A stretch of 64,000 nt of DNA, taken from NCBI GenBank assembly GCA_963281255.1, contig OY725505.1, positions 1,798,001-1,862,000 of the forward strand, given 5' to 3'. This DNA is from Aphrocallistes beatrix. Lineage: Eukaryota > Porifera > Hexactinellida > Sceptrulophora > Aphrocallistidae. The stretch's first letter is position 1. Every line of letters starts with the position of its first letter. The translations under genes were made by a program, and so were the position numbers. Shown here in pieces: positions 11,369-21,531 of this stretch. The notes under the pieces are model-generated. The model was given only the letters and a program-made list of their open reading frames with translations, ran no database searches and was not told where the DNA came from.

Positions 11369-12605
11369 GGATCCCGCCCTCGAAAAACTTTGCCTGGCGT
11401 AAAAAAACGGCAATAAATTTTTATAGTTAATTTCATTGTATTACTGAGCGGTCTACCATCTGATAGTTCTAGTTGGACGGTATTTATTTTGAATTTTATG
11501 AGCTAACCCACTAAAGTTTAGCGTTACTAAAAAATGAAAAATTATTGAGGTTTTTGACACATTAACCAATTAGTTTTAACTTATTTGATAAATTTTTAAT
11601 GATATGGACCTTAATATTGTTTTTTTGCCTCTGGAGATTATAAAACACAAGGATTTAGAAGAAAGACCAAATAAAATCCAAACAAAATAGCTCTATAGGG
11701 GGAGTTCATTTATATAATGCACGGGAAATCGCCTTTTTGATATCAGATATTTACCGATCATTGGATCAGAAATAAAATTCTGACCGTTTCAAAAAAAAAT
11801 TTTCTGATCTGACCATTTGTTCGTGACATATCGCTTATTATAGTTAAAGTTCGGGCATAATATCTCTCTAGGTCCCGAAATAGGCCGATGTCATATCTTA
11901 AAAACTATTGAAGATTTAGAATATATTCTAATCTTAAATGAAAGGATAAATACGAAAATATATAGGTTCCTCAAACAATCCTTCGTCAAAAAATAAATAT
12001 TTCTCGACTTATCAATGTTTAGATTGTAATACAAATTCTATGGAGAACTTTGAATATATTAGAAAATGGCGAATCTTATCATTAAATATGTATCCAAATG
12101 TGACTATTATGCTAAATAATGACTACAATTGTTGTTTATAATGTGTACAGAAAAATTGGGGAACATTTGATACATATTTTGAAAGTTCTGGTCTTGGACC
12201 TCCCATATTCGGTCAAAAAGCTCCATTTAGGGTCCAAAAGAGATATCTCTCTATCTCTGTATTTATAAACCCAAATTCTTAGTTCTCACTTAATATACTT
12301 TTTATGAGGGAACATATATGATTAATTGACAATAATTGCACTACATCCTATGGAATGTAAGTTTTATCGGTGCCTGAAAAAAAGGCCCAAAACGGCGAAA
12401 AATGTCTGTTTTTTTGGGAAATCAGGAATATACTCACCAAATTCTAAGATATCCAAAATCGAGTGGTCCTATGTTCATCGCCTTATAATATGGAGCAACT
12501 CTCAAATTTTCAAACCTCTATCTCAAAACAATTTGACTTAAAATTTTTTAAAGACGGTCAATTTTGAAATTTTAAACTCCCAAGATATAGAGATTTTAAG
12601 TTTAG
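11369..12605. mobile_element. Family K element, copy D, internally rearranged
   Basis: Begins GGATCCCGCCCTCGAAAAAC after TTAA (11365-11368). It follows the reverse complement of copy B until about 12360, then switches to sequence matching copy B about 18955-19190 in the forward sense. This implies an internal deletion with inversion. Confidence 0.6.
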
Positions 12606-12610
12606 GATAG

Positions 12611-13117
12611 GTGTTACTTTAGCAGCGGATTCGACGTGTCGCACTTAAATGTTAATAACTCTATGAATTTAGGTCCGATTTGAAATATGATTATATCAAC
12701 GTGTAGAGGAAGTCTGGGCGTTTCATAATCTCAGTTCAAATCCCGAAATATCCAGTGATGACTTAGCAATTTACCTTTTAATTTTGTCACAGTTTTTCTT
12801 GAATATCTCAAAAAATATACGAGCTATCGAATCAATCTTAGGCACAATTGTGCTCCAGGTCTGGACGTTTGTATAGTTAAAATTTGAAGTCGATAAGTTA
12901 AGATTTAGTGAATCTATGGTCGATTCAATTCTTCATAGTTCTTAAGTGTTACTTTAGCAGCGGATTCGCCGTGTCGCACTTAAATGCTAATAACTTTATG
13001 AATTTCGATCCAATTTGAAATATAATCATACTAACGTGTAGAGGAGATCTGGATGTTTGTGTTGTTAAACTTTTAAGCTAATAAGTTAAAATTTGTTGAA
13101 TCTATGATCGATTCAAA
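12611..13117. repeat. Direct repeat, two units offset 335 bp
   Basis: Both units start GTGTTACTTTAGCAGCGGAT and share CGTGTCGCACTTAAATG and ACGTGTAGAGGA. The second unit lacks the middle part of the first. Non-coding. Confidence 0.75.
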
Positions 13118-13589
13118 TTTTCACTGGTCTGGCTCGAACCAACCTATTACAACTTCAACTTCACTATTATTATGAAATGATAGACTGTGTTTATCCCTAG
13201 TACTTGGTTAAGAAGCACTTCTTTGAATGTTATATTCAACTTTATGCATAATTATCCATTGTTTGGGTAAATTTGGCAATTAACTCTTACTTAACGACTG
13301 TCTCGTTCAAAATATGTGACTTAACTTACATAAATTAGTCGATAGTTTAAGATTCTCATTTTATATTCGCATTTTGCTTTGATTATTTGTTTATTTCACT
13401 TCGTACACTTGTTATTGAAAGTCGCTTGAAGGCTAATTAGCTAAATCTATTGTAAGGTGAGATGAATTTATTTACTATTTATGATTTAGGTGTCTGCTCG
13501 AGATATTGTTGTTTATTTATACGATATTATATTATTGATAAATTGTTAATGTATAAGTTCAGACTTTTATGATGTTATAAATTCTAGTA
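13118..13589. promoter_or_regulatory. Upstream region of the nine-residue-repeat gene
   Basis: Unique AT-rich sequence without transposon ends, so it probably holds the promoter of the gene at 13590. No specific TATA or initiator could be chosen with confidence. Confidence 0.25.
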
Positions 13590-14465
13590 ATGACGACCAC
13601 AACTCATGATAGTTTTGTCCACGCAATGCTTCGACTTGGCTACAAAGACCTTGATTCGCTGATCCAAGCTTTGGAAAAAGGCAACAGGCGTTGTGCCAAA
13701 TCTATTTGGGGAAAATTGTCGAAACTAATATTTGGGAAAAATAGAAATGATAAGCGTACCTCTCTACATCTCAAGTGGAATAACAATAAATGCAAACTAC
13801 GCCTCATGCTCAAAGATAGAATGCAAACGAAATCAGATAAGTCGGTTTCATTAGATAATTTAGATAATGTAGTTCAGTTAGATTCTTTAGATAATGTAGT
13901 TCAGTTAGATTCTTTAGATAATGTAGTTCAGTTAGATTCTTTAGATAATGTTGTTCAGTTAGATTCTTTAGATAATTTAGTTCAGTTAGAGTCTTTAGAT
14001 AATATAGTTAAGTTATATTCTTTAGATAATGTAGAGCAGTTAGATATTGTCGACAAGCTAGTTTGTTTAGATAGTACAAACAAATTAGATTATTCAATAT
14101 GTGAAGATAATTCTGAAAGGTTAGATGTATTGGAGTGTGATTCTAACAATTTAGAGAAATTTCCTGGGCTAGTGAATTCTACTGGGTCTGAAAATGTAAA
14201 CCCATTGAGTGTAGTTAAGTTGAGTGAACTGAGTCATGTTCGTGAGAAAGCTGTTAATTCCATCCGAGTCAACTTGGCTGTTTCAAGGCCTCACAATACT
14301 TGTGTGGCATGCAACAACATTTCTAGTAAGATTAGTATTAGTATACTCAAACAGGAATTATTTGATGATAGCTTAGTAAAATATCTTGCAACTGGTTGTG
14401 ATAATCTAGAAGTAATCCACTGTTATCTAAATCTGAAGCATTTACGTAGCTCCAGATTTAGATAA
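13590..14465 (+). CDS. Unrecognised protein with LDNVVQLDS repeats
   Basis: A 291-residue ORF starting MTTTTHDSFVHAML. Residues 1-80 are basic and partly helical (KSIWGKLSKLIFGKNRN). Residues about 88-150 contain about seven tandem nine-residue units of LDNVVQLDS type, encoded by 27-bp repeats at about 13850-14050; the first four are nearly identical and later ones decay. The rest is acidic and polar with an isolated CVAC. The stop codon lies within an 18-bp inverted repeat, so the ORF may have been truncated. Coding-like frames continue downstream to 15327 with shifts, suggesting one larger decaying gene. No known family is recognised. Confidence 0.5.
   Translation: MTTTTHDSFVHAMLRLGYKDLDSLIQALEKGNRRCAKSIWGKLSKLIFGKNRNDKRTSLHLKWNNNKCKLRLMLKDRMQTKSDKSVSLDNLDNVVQLDSLDNVVQLDSLDNVVQLDSLDNVVQLDSLDNLVQLESLDNIVKLYSLDNVEQLDIVDKLVCLDSTNKLDYSICEDNSERLDVLECDSNNLEKFPGLVNSTGSENVNPLSVVKLSELSHVREKAVNSIRVNLAVSRPHNTCVACNNISSKISISILKQELFDDSLVKYLATGCDNLEVIHCYLNLKHLRSSRFR
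13846..14050 (+). repeat. 27-bp coding minisatellite
   Basis: Unit TTAGATAATGTAGTTCAG plus TTAGATTCT, in phase with the reading frame. The first copies are almost identical, which indicates recent expansion or homogenisation. Confidence 0.9.
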
Positions 14466-14470
14466 CAGTG
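14418..14470. repeat. Perfect 18-bp inverted repeat at ORF end
   Basis: CACTGTTATCTAAATCTG (14418-14435) and CAGATTTAGATAACAGTG (14453-14470) with a 17-nt loop. The TAA stop of the upstream ORF lies in the right arm. It looks like a template-switch duplication or a strong RNA hairpin. Confidence 0.85.
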
Positions 14471-14557
14471 CAAAAGACTTGTTTTATTAATAGCTTAGAT
14501 AGCAATTTATGGTTTGATGCGTATCGCATTATGGGTTCAAAAGGCCTGTGTTAATGA

Positions 14558-15327
14558 ATCCGGTTATTTAAGATTAACAAATCCAGATTTTTGGAATGCG
14601 ACAAGTTTATTAGCTTTATGAATAATTCATTTAGGAACTTGAAATTAATTAAACGTAATATTTTTATGTTAGAAATATGGTTAGTTAACGAAAATATTTC
14701 TTTTGAAGTATTTGAATTATTTAGTAGTTGTTACCTCGCAATTTCACCCTCAAAAATGAATGCATTTGTTTTGTTTTTACGATCGATGCGAACTAGTTTA
14801 ATGGAAGCTAGAAATGATTCGATTTTATTTAAATATTATGAGCTTTATTCAACCAACATTAAGAAAATTGTTGCTATTTTACCTGATATGCATGTAGATT
14901 ATTGTTCTGCTATTTCTGATGAGGATATCCCCTCGGATTGTAAATTATATTTAGATTCAGAATTATTTAATGTAGATAATTTAAACAATATTAACTTTGA
15001 TCAAGAAATAGAAGTAAGTACAAGTAGTAGTAAAAAAGGAGAATTTTTAATTAATTTAGAAGAGTGGAATTCTTTTGCGAAATTGTTGGAAATTCTGTTA
15101 TATTTTCCAAAGATTGGACTAATTTGTTCAATTCCAAGATGGAAGATGAGTTTGTTTGTGTATTATGCTTTAAATATAAGCATGTAAATAAACTAAATAG
15201 TAGGAAGAGTACGAGTAATTTTTTTAATGCTAAAGCAGAATGTAAATTTTCTAACTGTTTTAAATTCCACTTTCCAATTATGAAAGAGCCCATTCAACCT
15301 AATGCTCCCTCTGTTAAGGAAGAATAA
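14558..15327 (+). pseudogene. Unrecognised decaying gene, 3' part
   Basis: Open frames continue from the upstream ORF. One frame holds CVNESGYLRLTNPDFWN (about 14535-14595), the next runs 14558-15187 (ECDKFISFMNNSF ... NLEEWNSFAKLLEIL), and a third from about 15064 to 15327 has DWTNLFNSK and a possible zinc-binding motif, C-x2-C in EFVCVLCFKYKH and C-x4-C in CKFSNCFKFHF. The frame changes near 15064-15100 and near 14590 suggest single-base losses. No intron signals were obvious. Family unknown; it may be a former retroelement or transposon protein because it directly abuts a Harbinger copy. Confidence 0.4.
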
Positions 15328-15498
15328 GTAGTCACAGGTACCTTGTCTTCTGAACATACAGCCAGTACAATAGTTCATTCTAGAAGACTTTCTAATAGTA
15401 GGAGGTTGCAGGTTGCATGATTATTCTACACTAGTCAATATCAAAGGAAGAGCTATCAAAGAGCATAAGTTGTATCTCATGAATTCATAATACTATAT

Positions 15499-16579
15499 CA
15501 TAGCCTACTGTATATAAGGCCTCGCAGTAACTTGCGGATTTGTGACTAGGGATGCGGAGGAAGACCGTTGAACTAATACATGAGCTGCCTTAAATCATTT
15601 ACAAAGCACAATACAGCTTGGGAATGTATTATCAGCATATATAAATATGGTGTCAAAGTACCCATATCCGTTGTTAAAAATTTGATTAGTCACCATATGG
15701 TTGCGCAATAGGTTATATTTGTGACAAATTTGGTGATTTTTAGAGGCCGTTTAGGGGCACTTCTAAGTGTTTTTATTGCAAAATTTTTCACATAGAGCTA
15801 AGATGTGAATGGGTTAATACGAAAAAATTGGAATTTTTTCATGGAATGTTGGTACATTCTAGTGTTGCTATGGAAACGTGTTTTGGTCAGTTGGCCTTAT
15901 ATCTTGTAAACTGCAATGGCTACACATTCAAATGTAATTCGATTTGATAGCGAATATACTTCTTCCTATTAAGTAATAATATAATTTCGACCTCTAAATT
16001 CAATAGTTTATGAGATATTCGACAAATTATCAAATGTGACCAATATGGTACATTTTCGAATATCTCATAAACTATTGGATTTAGAGGTCGAAATTATATT
16101 ATCACTTAATAGGAAGTAGTATATTCGCTATCAAATCGAATTACATTTGAATGTGTAGCCATTGCAGTTTACAAGATATAACGCCAACTGACCAAAACAC
16201 GTTTCCATTGCAACACTGGAATGTACCAACATTCCATGAAAAAATTCCAAATTTTTCGTATTAACCCATTCACATCTCAGTTCTATGCGAAAAAATTTAC
16301 AATAAAAACACTTAGAAGTGCCCTTAAACGGCCTCGAAAATCAACCAAATTTGTCAAAAATATAACCTATTGCGCAACCATATGGTGACTAATCAAATTT
16401 TTAACAACGGATATGGGTACTTTGACACCATATTTATATACGCTGATAATACATTCCTAAGCTCTATTGTGCTTTGTAAATGATTTAAGGCAGCTCATGT
16501 ATTAGTTCAACGGTCTTCCTCCGCATCCCTAGTCTCAAATCCGCAAGTTACTGTGAGGCCTTATATACAGTAGGCTATG
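15499..16579. mobile_element. Foldback element, near-perfect palindrome (1081 bp)
   Basis: Two arms of about 530 bp are inverted copies around a short centre near 16045. Ends are CATAGCCTACTGTATATAAG and its complement. Direct repeats ACTATAT flank it at 15492-15498 and 16580-16586. The paralogous Harbinger copy near 22080 is the empty site. Non-coding. The same ends bound the 49960-52423 element. Confidence 0.9.
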
Positions 16580-16826
16580 ACTATATTAAACAAAACATAT
16601 AAACAACAAATGTATTTATATATTGTAGCATGGAAACCTCCCTCTCTAAGACAAAATATTAACACTGGATATGAGAAGTACATTATATTGAACTTTATCG
16701 ACGTTAAAATTTCTGCGACATTTGGTGCTACGAAAATAATTGATGTCATTTGTGGTTATGGTAAGTCTGCGCCCTCCAGTGTATATAAATTGCTGCTGAG
16801 TACTTGCATTAACAAAACCAAACCAA

Positions 16827-17562
16827 ATGGACAAATCCCGCAAAGCAAATTGGACCAGAGAAGAAGAGTGCAGTCTCATTAATGAAATTGAGTTAGCAGG
16901 TGAGATTTTGAGAGAGTCAGGAAATGCTACTGATAAAAACAAAGGAGGAAGCAAATCTGGAGGACATTGCAGCCAAACTCAACTCAGTGCATGGCAATGG
17001 CAGAGCTGTAGAGGATATTAGGAAAAAATGGACCAATCTGAAGCTAAATGCAAAGTCCAAAGTTGATGCAAGCTTTTGGGAAGCCAGAAAGACTGGAGGG
17101 GGTACAAACACTGCTGTACAGTTAGAAGATGAAGATGTGCAAATCCTATCAGCAGATAGAAGTATTTTTGCTGACTCTGCTGATCGGGTAACAGAGATGT
17201 TCCAAAACACCCCTACTTTTAGTGGAATTTTAGGCGCTGCTGATCTTTTTCAAGCGCCAGCAATAACATCAACAGTATCAGCTGCAGGTCGCGATGAATC
17301 TGAAGATACTCCAATTTTAGAGTCTCCAGAAATTGAAATCCCGACAACATATAAGGAATCAAAGAAAAGTCGGAATAGAAGGCGAACTGTTGATGAGCAA
17401 GATGATTCGGTCGAATTCTTGAAGGCTGCAGACTTACTTCCATTACAGCAGGAAGTTTTGTTCCAACAGCTGGCTGTATTCTCAGCAGAGCTACAGTTGA
17501 TAGAAGAACAGAGGGACTATTATCGATTGAAACGTCAGAGACTGCTGGAAAAATCGTTGTAA
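16827..17562 (+). pseudogene. Harbinger Myb/SANT-like DNA-binding protein, two small frameshifts
   Basis: In PIF/Harbinger elements a Myb-like partner protein helps bind the transposase to the ends. Starts MDKSRKANWTREEECSLIN, continues to EILRESGN, then after two 1-bp losses (about 16943 and 16963, inferred against 8930-9056) resumes as DIAAKLNSVHGNGRAVEDIR and KKWTNLKL. The W, EE, W and KKW positions fit a Myb/SANT-like (Naif1/trihelix-type) domain of about 80 residues. A long acidic linker and basic KKSRNRRR stretch follow, then a C-terminal coiled-coil-like helix (EEQRDYYRLKRQRLLEKSL). The long frame 16924-17562 is otherwise uninterrupted. Confidence 0.8.
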
Positions 17563-17889
17563 ATAGGAAAATAGGATCAAAGTGATTATCATCAGTCATG
17601 TGAATCAATATATAAACCTGTCCCTATAATTATGCATGTTAGAATTAGTGTAAGATTATATAATCAAAGAATGTATGTTTATTTATTCATACAAACCCAA
17701 GTAGAATTTGCCACGAATTATAGCATGTGATACATGTTGCGATGTTATACACAATAAGAGAAATGTTTTAAAAACATTTAAATTTTATTTGAAGTCTAAT
17801 ATCAATCAAGATAGATTCAATGTTCGACACAGGAGTAAGTTTGAACAACATTTATGGAGTAATTAGTTAAAGTAGAATCAATTACAATA

Positions 17890-18032
17890 CTTAAGACACC
17901 TCCCTAGGTTGCTTAAATTTCGGTCTTAAGTTCGGTCTTAAGATCGAACTTAAATCTTAGTGAATACGACTTAAGATCGAACTTAAGACTTAAGCACTGA
18001 GATCGATCTTAAGTTCTTAGTGAATACGGCCG
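17890..18032. repeat. Harbinger subterminal CTTAAG/GATCGATC repeats
   Basis: Multiple copies of GATCGAACTTAAG and CTTAGTGAATACG near the right end, repeated at both ends of copy 2. Such clusters are likely binding sites for the element's own proteins (inference). Confidence 0.6.
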
Positions 18033-18039
18033 CTTAAAT

Positions 18040-18589
18040 CTTCGATTTGCAATTAAGATGTCCCACTATCACCTTATATGTCCGGTAGCACTTAAGATGT
18101 TACAGTAGCATCTTACATGTCCCGATAGTACTTAAGATATCCCACTGGCACGCAAGATCTCCCACTAAGCTGTTATATTTCCCGATCGCACCTAAATTGT
18201 CTCATTAGAATCATATATATCCTCGTAGCACATAAGATGTCACAGTAGCACCTAGGTGTCCCGGAAGCAGTTTAGATGTCCCAGTAGCACCTTATATCTC
18301 CTATTAGCAATTAAGATATCCAACTATCACCTTATATGTCCTGGTAGCACTTAAGATCTCCCACTAACATGTCATATTTCTTGATTGTACATAAATTGTC
18401 TCATTAGAGTCATATCTGTCCTAGTAACACTTAAGATGTCCCAATAGTACCTTATATCCCCTATTAGCATTTAAGATGTCCTTTTTCATCTTATTTGTCC
18501 CGGTTGCACTTGATGTGTCCCAGTAGCCCCTTATATGTCCTATTAGACATTAATATGTCCCACTATCACCTTATATGTCCCGGTAGCAC
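18040..18589. repeat. 20-bp satellite array, left block
   Basis: Degenerate tandem units of about 20 bp, CTTAAGATGTCCCACTAGCA alternating with CCTTATATGTCCCGGTAGCA, giving a 40-bp dimer. The array resumes at 20514 after a family K insertion. Units differ at many positions; it has none of the alternation of identical repeats and unique spacers that marks CRISPR. Confidence 0.9.
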
Positions 18590-18593
18590 TTAA

Positions 18594-20513
18594 GGATACC
18601 GCCCGTGAAAAATCCATAGGTTTGGCTCACAGCATATATCAAGAATAGAGATATATAATATGTTAAGCGTGGGCAGGTAGTGCAATTAAAAAATATTGAG
18701 ACATGCCAAACAGTTTTTGGTTCGCATGTCTAGTTTTTGAGTTACAGCGTCTCAAAGTCGTTTTTTTTTCGTTTTTCTCTAGCACATCTTAATGGAAAGC
18801 CCTCCTCCACTCTGTGATTTTTTTGAAACACATGTTTGGATCAAATGCTTCGAAAATTTATTCATATAAAGTCCATAAAATTTGCAATCGCATAGAACCA
18901 AAAGAAAGTTTTAATAACCAAAATTGTTAATTTTAAAGGGGTTTGAAAAAAGATTGTCAAAAAACGGCGAAAAAAGACCGATTTTCTTTGGAAATCAGCA
19001 ATAAAATCACAAATTTATAAAATATCGAAAATCGAGTGATCCTAAGCTCATCACCTAATGATATGGAACAACTCCTGAAATTTTCAAACCTCATTCTCAG
19101 AGCAATTATGAGTTAAAATTTTTGAAAGACGGTCAATTTTGGAATTTTAAAGTCCCGAGATATAGGGATTTGAAGTTTTGATGTTAAGAACGATGTAAAA
19201 TGAGCTATTAACGATAAATAAAAGCATCCATGGGCATTTAAGCGCATGTATACTAATGAATTAGATGTATTCCAACAGATTTTGGTGAAAATAGCAAAAT
19301 TATACTGAAAATTCACAAATTACCATGAGGCCTCTAATCCCGAATATTTTGAACCAATTAGGGAATATAATTCATAATCCTAGCACTACAAAGTATAATT
19401 CACCTGTTTAGAATGAATAAAGAGCTTATAAAAAGTATATTAGGAAGTTAGAGCGAGAGGCTACGACTTTTAGTTTTCAAGTTAGGAATTTCGAAAAATG
19501 CTACGTCATCACGTGATAAAAATTTTAAACTTAGCATTCTATTCCATGTAGTACACTTATTATTTAAGAATCAGATATATACCGTCTTGAAAAGTATATT
19601 AGGAATTGAGAGCTATGAATTTGGGAGTATATTTCCCGAAATATGGAGGAATCTGTTTTTGAACCATAAATGGGGGGCTTTGACCGAATTTTGGAGATAA
19701 ATGCTTTGAACTTCCAAAATAATCATGTTGAGTGCTTCAGAATTTCTGTATACATTGCTAGTGACTATTGCATTGTTTTTTTAGTATAATGTATACTTTT
19801 GGGAACTTATTTCATGACAAGATTCGCCATTTTCTAATATATTCAAAGTTCTCCATAGAATTTGTATTACAATAAAATCGATGATAAGTCAAGAAATATT
19901 TACTTTTCGACAAAGAGATGTTTGAGGAACCTATATATTATCATATATATCCTTTCATTTAAGATTATAATAGATTATATATCTTCAATAGTTTTTAAGC
20001 ATTGACATCGAGCACTTTCGATGCCATAGAGAGGTTTGATGTCCGAACTTTACATACAATATACTATAACTTACTAATGGTCGGATCTGAACGAATTTTA
20101 TTTTAACTGTTCAGAATTCTTTTCTATACACAATAGCTAGTATCACAACGGCCATTTCCCGAGCATTTAGAAATGAAGTCCCTCATAAAGATATTTTTGA
20201 TTGGATTTTAAGTGCCTCTTTTCCTAAATTCATCTGTTTTATAATATTTAAAGGGGCCAAAACCATTTTGATGTTCATATAATTGAAAAAATATCAGATA
20301 AGTTAGAAAATAATTGATGAATGCGCTGCAAAACCACGAATAACTTTCCGATTTTTAGTTCGACTGATCGGTGCTCAGTTCTAGAATATCAAAATAAATA
20401 CCGTCCAACAAGTACGATTAGATGGTAGACTACTCAATAATTCGATGGAATTAGCAACAACAAATTTCACCATTTTTTTAAATGTCAGGCGATGTTTTTC
20501 GAGGGCGGTATCC
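18594..20513. mobile_element. Family K element, copy B, both ends present (1920 bp)
   Basis: Ends GGATACCGCCCGTGAAAAA and TTTTTCGAGGGCGGTATCC are inverted repeats. TTAA (18590-18593) lies on the left and TTTA on the right, in a satellite whose unit contains CTTAAGATG. It is the reference copy for K. No ORF of note. Confidence 0.75.
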
Positions 20514-21378
20514 TTTAGATGTCCTGGTTGTACTCAAGAAGTCCCAGCAGCACCTTATCTGTCCTAATAGCACTTAAGATGTCCAACAGACACGTAAGAT
20601 CTCCCACGAACATGTAATATTTCCTGATTGCACATAAATGGTCTCGTTAGAATCATATCTGTCCCAGTAGCACTTAAGATGTTCCAATAGAACTTCATAT
20701 GTCCAATTAGCACCTAAGATGTGCGACTAGCATCTTATATGTCCCGGTAGCACTTTAGATGTCCCACTGGCACGTAAGATCTCCCACTAACATGTTATAT
20801 GATCGTACATAAATTGTCTCATTGGAATCATTTCTGTCCTTGTAACACTTAAGATGTCCCACTAGCACTTTATATGTCCCCATAGAACCTAAGATGTCCC
20901 GCGCGCATTTTATGTGTCCCGGTAGCAGTTAAGATGTCCCAATAGCTCATTATATCTCTTATTAGCAATTAAGATGTCCCACTGACACCATATTTGTCCC
21001 GGAAGCACTTAATGTGTCCAAATAGCATCTTACGTGTCCTGATAGCACTAAAGATTTCCCAGTAGCACCTTGTATGTTCTATGTCTAGTTACCACTTAAA
21101 ATGTCCCACTATCACCTCATATGTCCCGGTAGCAGTTAAGATGTCCCATTATCACCTTATATGACCAGGTAGCACTTAAGGTGTCCCAGTAGCACCTTAT
21201 ATGCCTATGTCCTATTAGCAATTAAAATGTCCCACTATCACGTTATATGGTCCTGGTTTCACCTGTGATCTTCCAGGAGCATCTTACGTGTCACTGTAGC
21301 GGTTAAGATGTCTCACTATCACCTTATATATCCGGGCAGCACTTAAGGTGTCCCAGTGGCACCCTATATGTCCTATTA
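20514..21378. repeat. 20-bp satellite array, right block
   Basis: Continuation of the array at 18040 with the same 20/40-bp periodicity, ending where the family G element begins. A weak trace of similar units recurs at about 26258-26350. Confidence 0.88.
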
Positions 21379-21531
21379 CACAAGGTTGGCCTTTTCTATG
21401 GGCATTTTGTTTTTTTATCAAAAATTGGCCAAAGGTCCTTTTTAATCATTTTTAGATCCCTAAAGGGGTTCTAAACATTAATTTCGATTTATAGAATTTC
21501 AATGCTAATATTTCGCCACTTGTACCACCTG

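Larger units (their letters stand above)
15411..18032 (+). mobile_element. Harbinger-type element, copy 1 (5' truncated)
   Basis: Right end GTGAATACGGCCG at 18020-18032 matches the complete copy at 21532-23373, as does the interior. The left end is missing. A 1.08 kb palindrome is inserted at 15499-16579. The only gene is the Myb-like one at 16827; no DDE transposase was seen. Confidence 0.75.

Noticed and set aside
12326..12541. 71-codon plus-strand ORF
   Set aside because: Falls within non-coding family K repeat and is not kept in other copies.
18040..21378. Regular short repeats as a CRISPR array
   Set aside because: Units are degenerate tandem satellite copies without unique spacers, in eukaryotic DNA.
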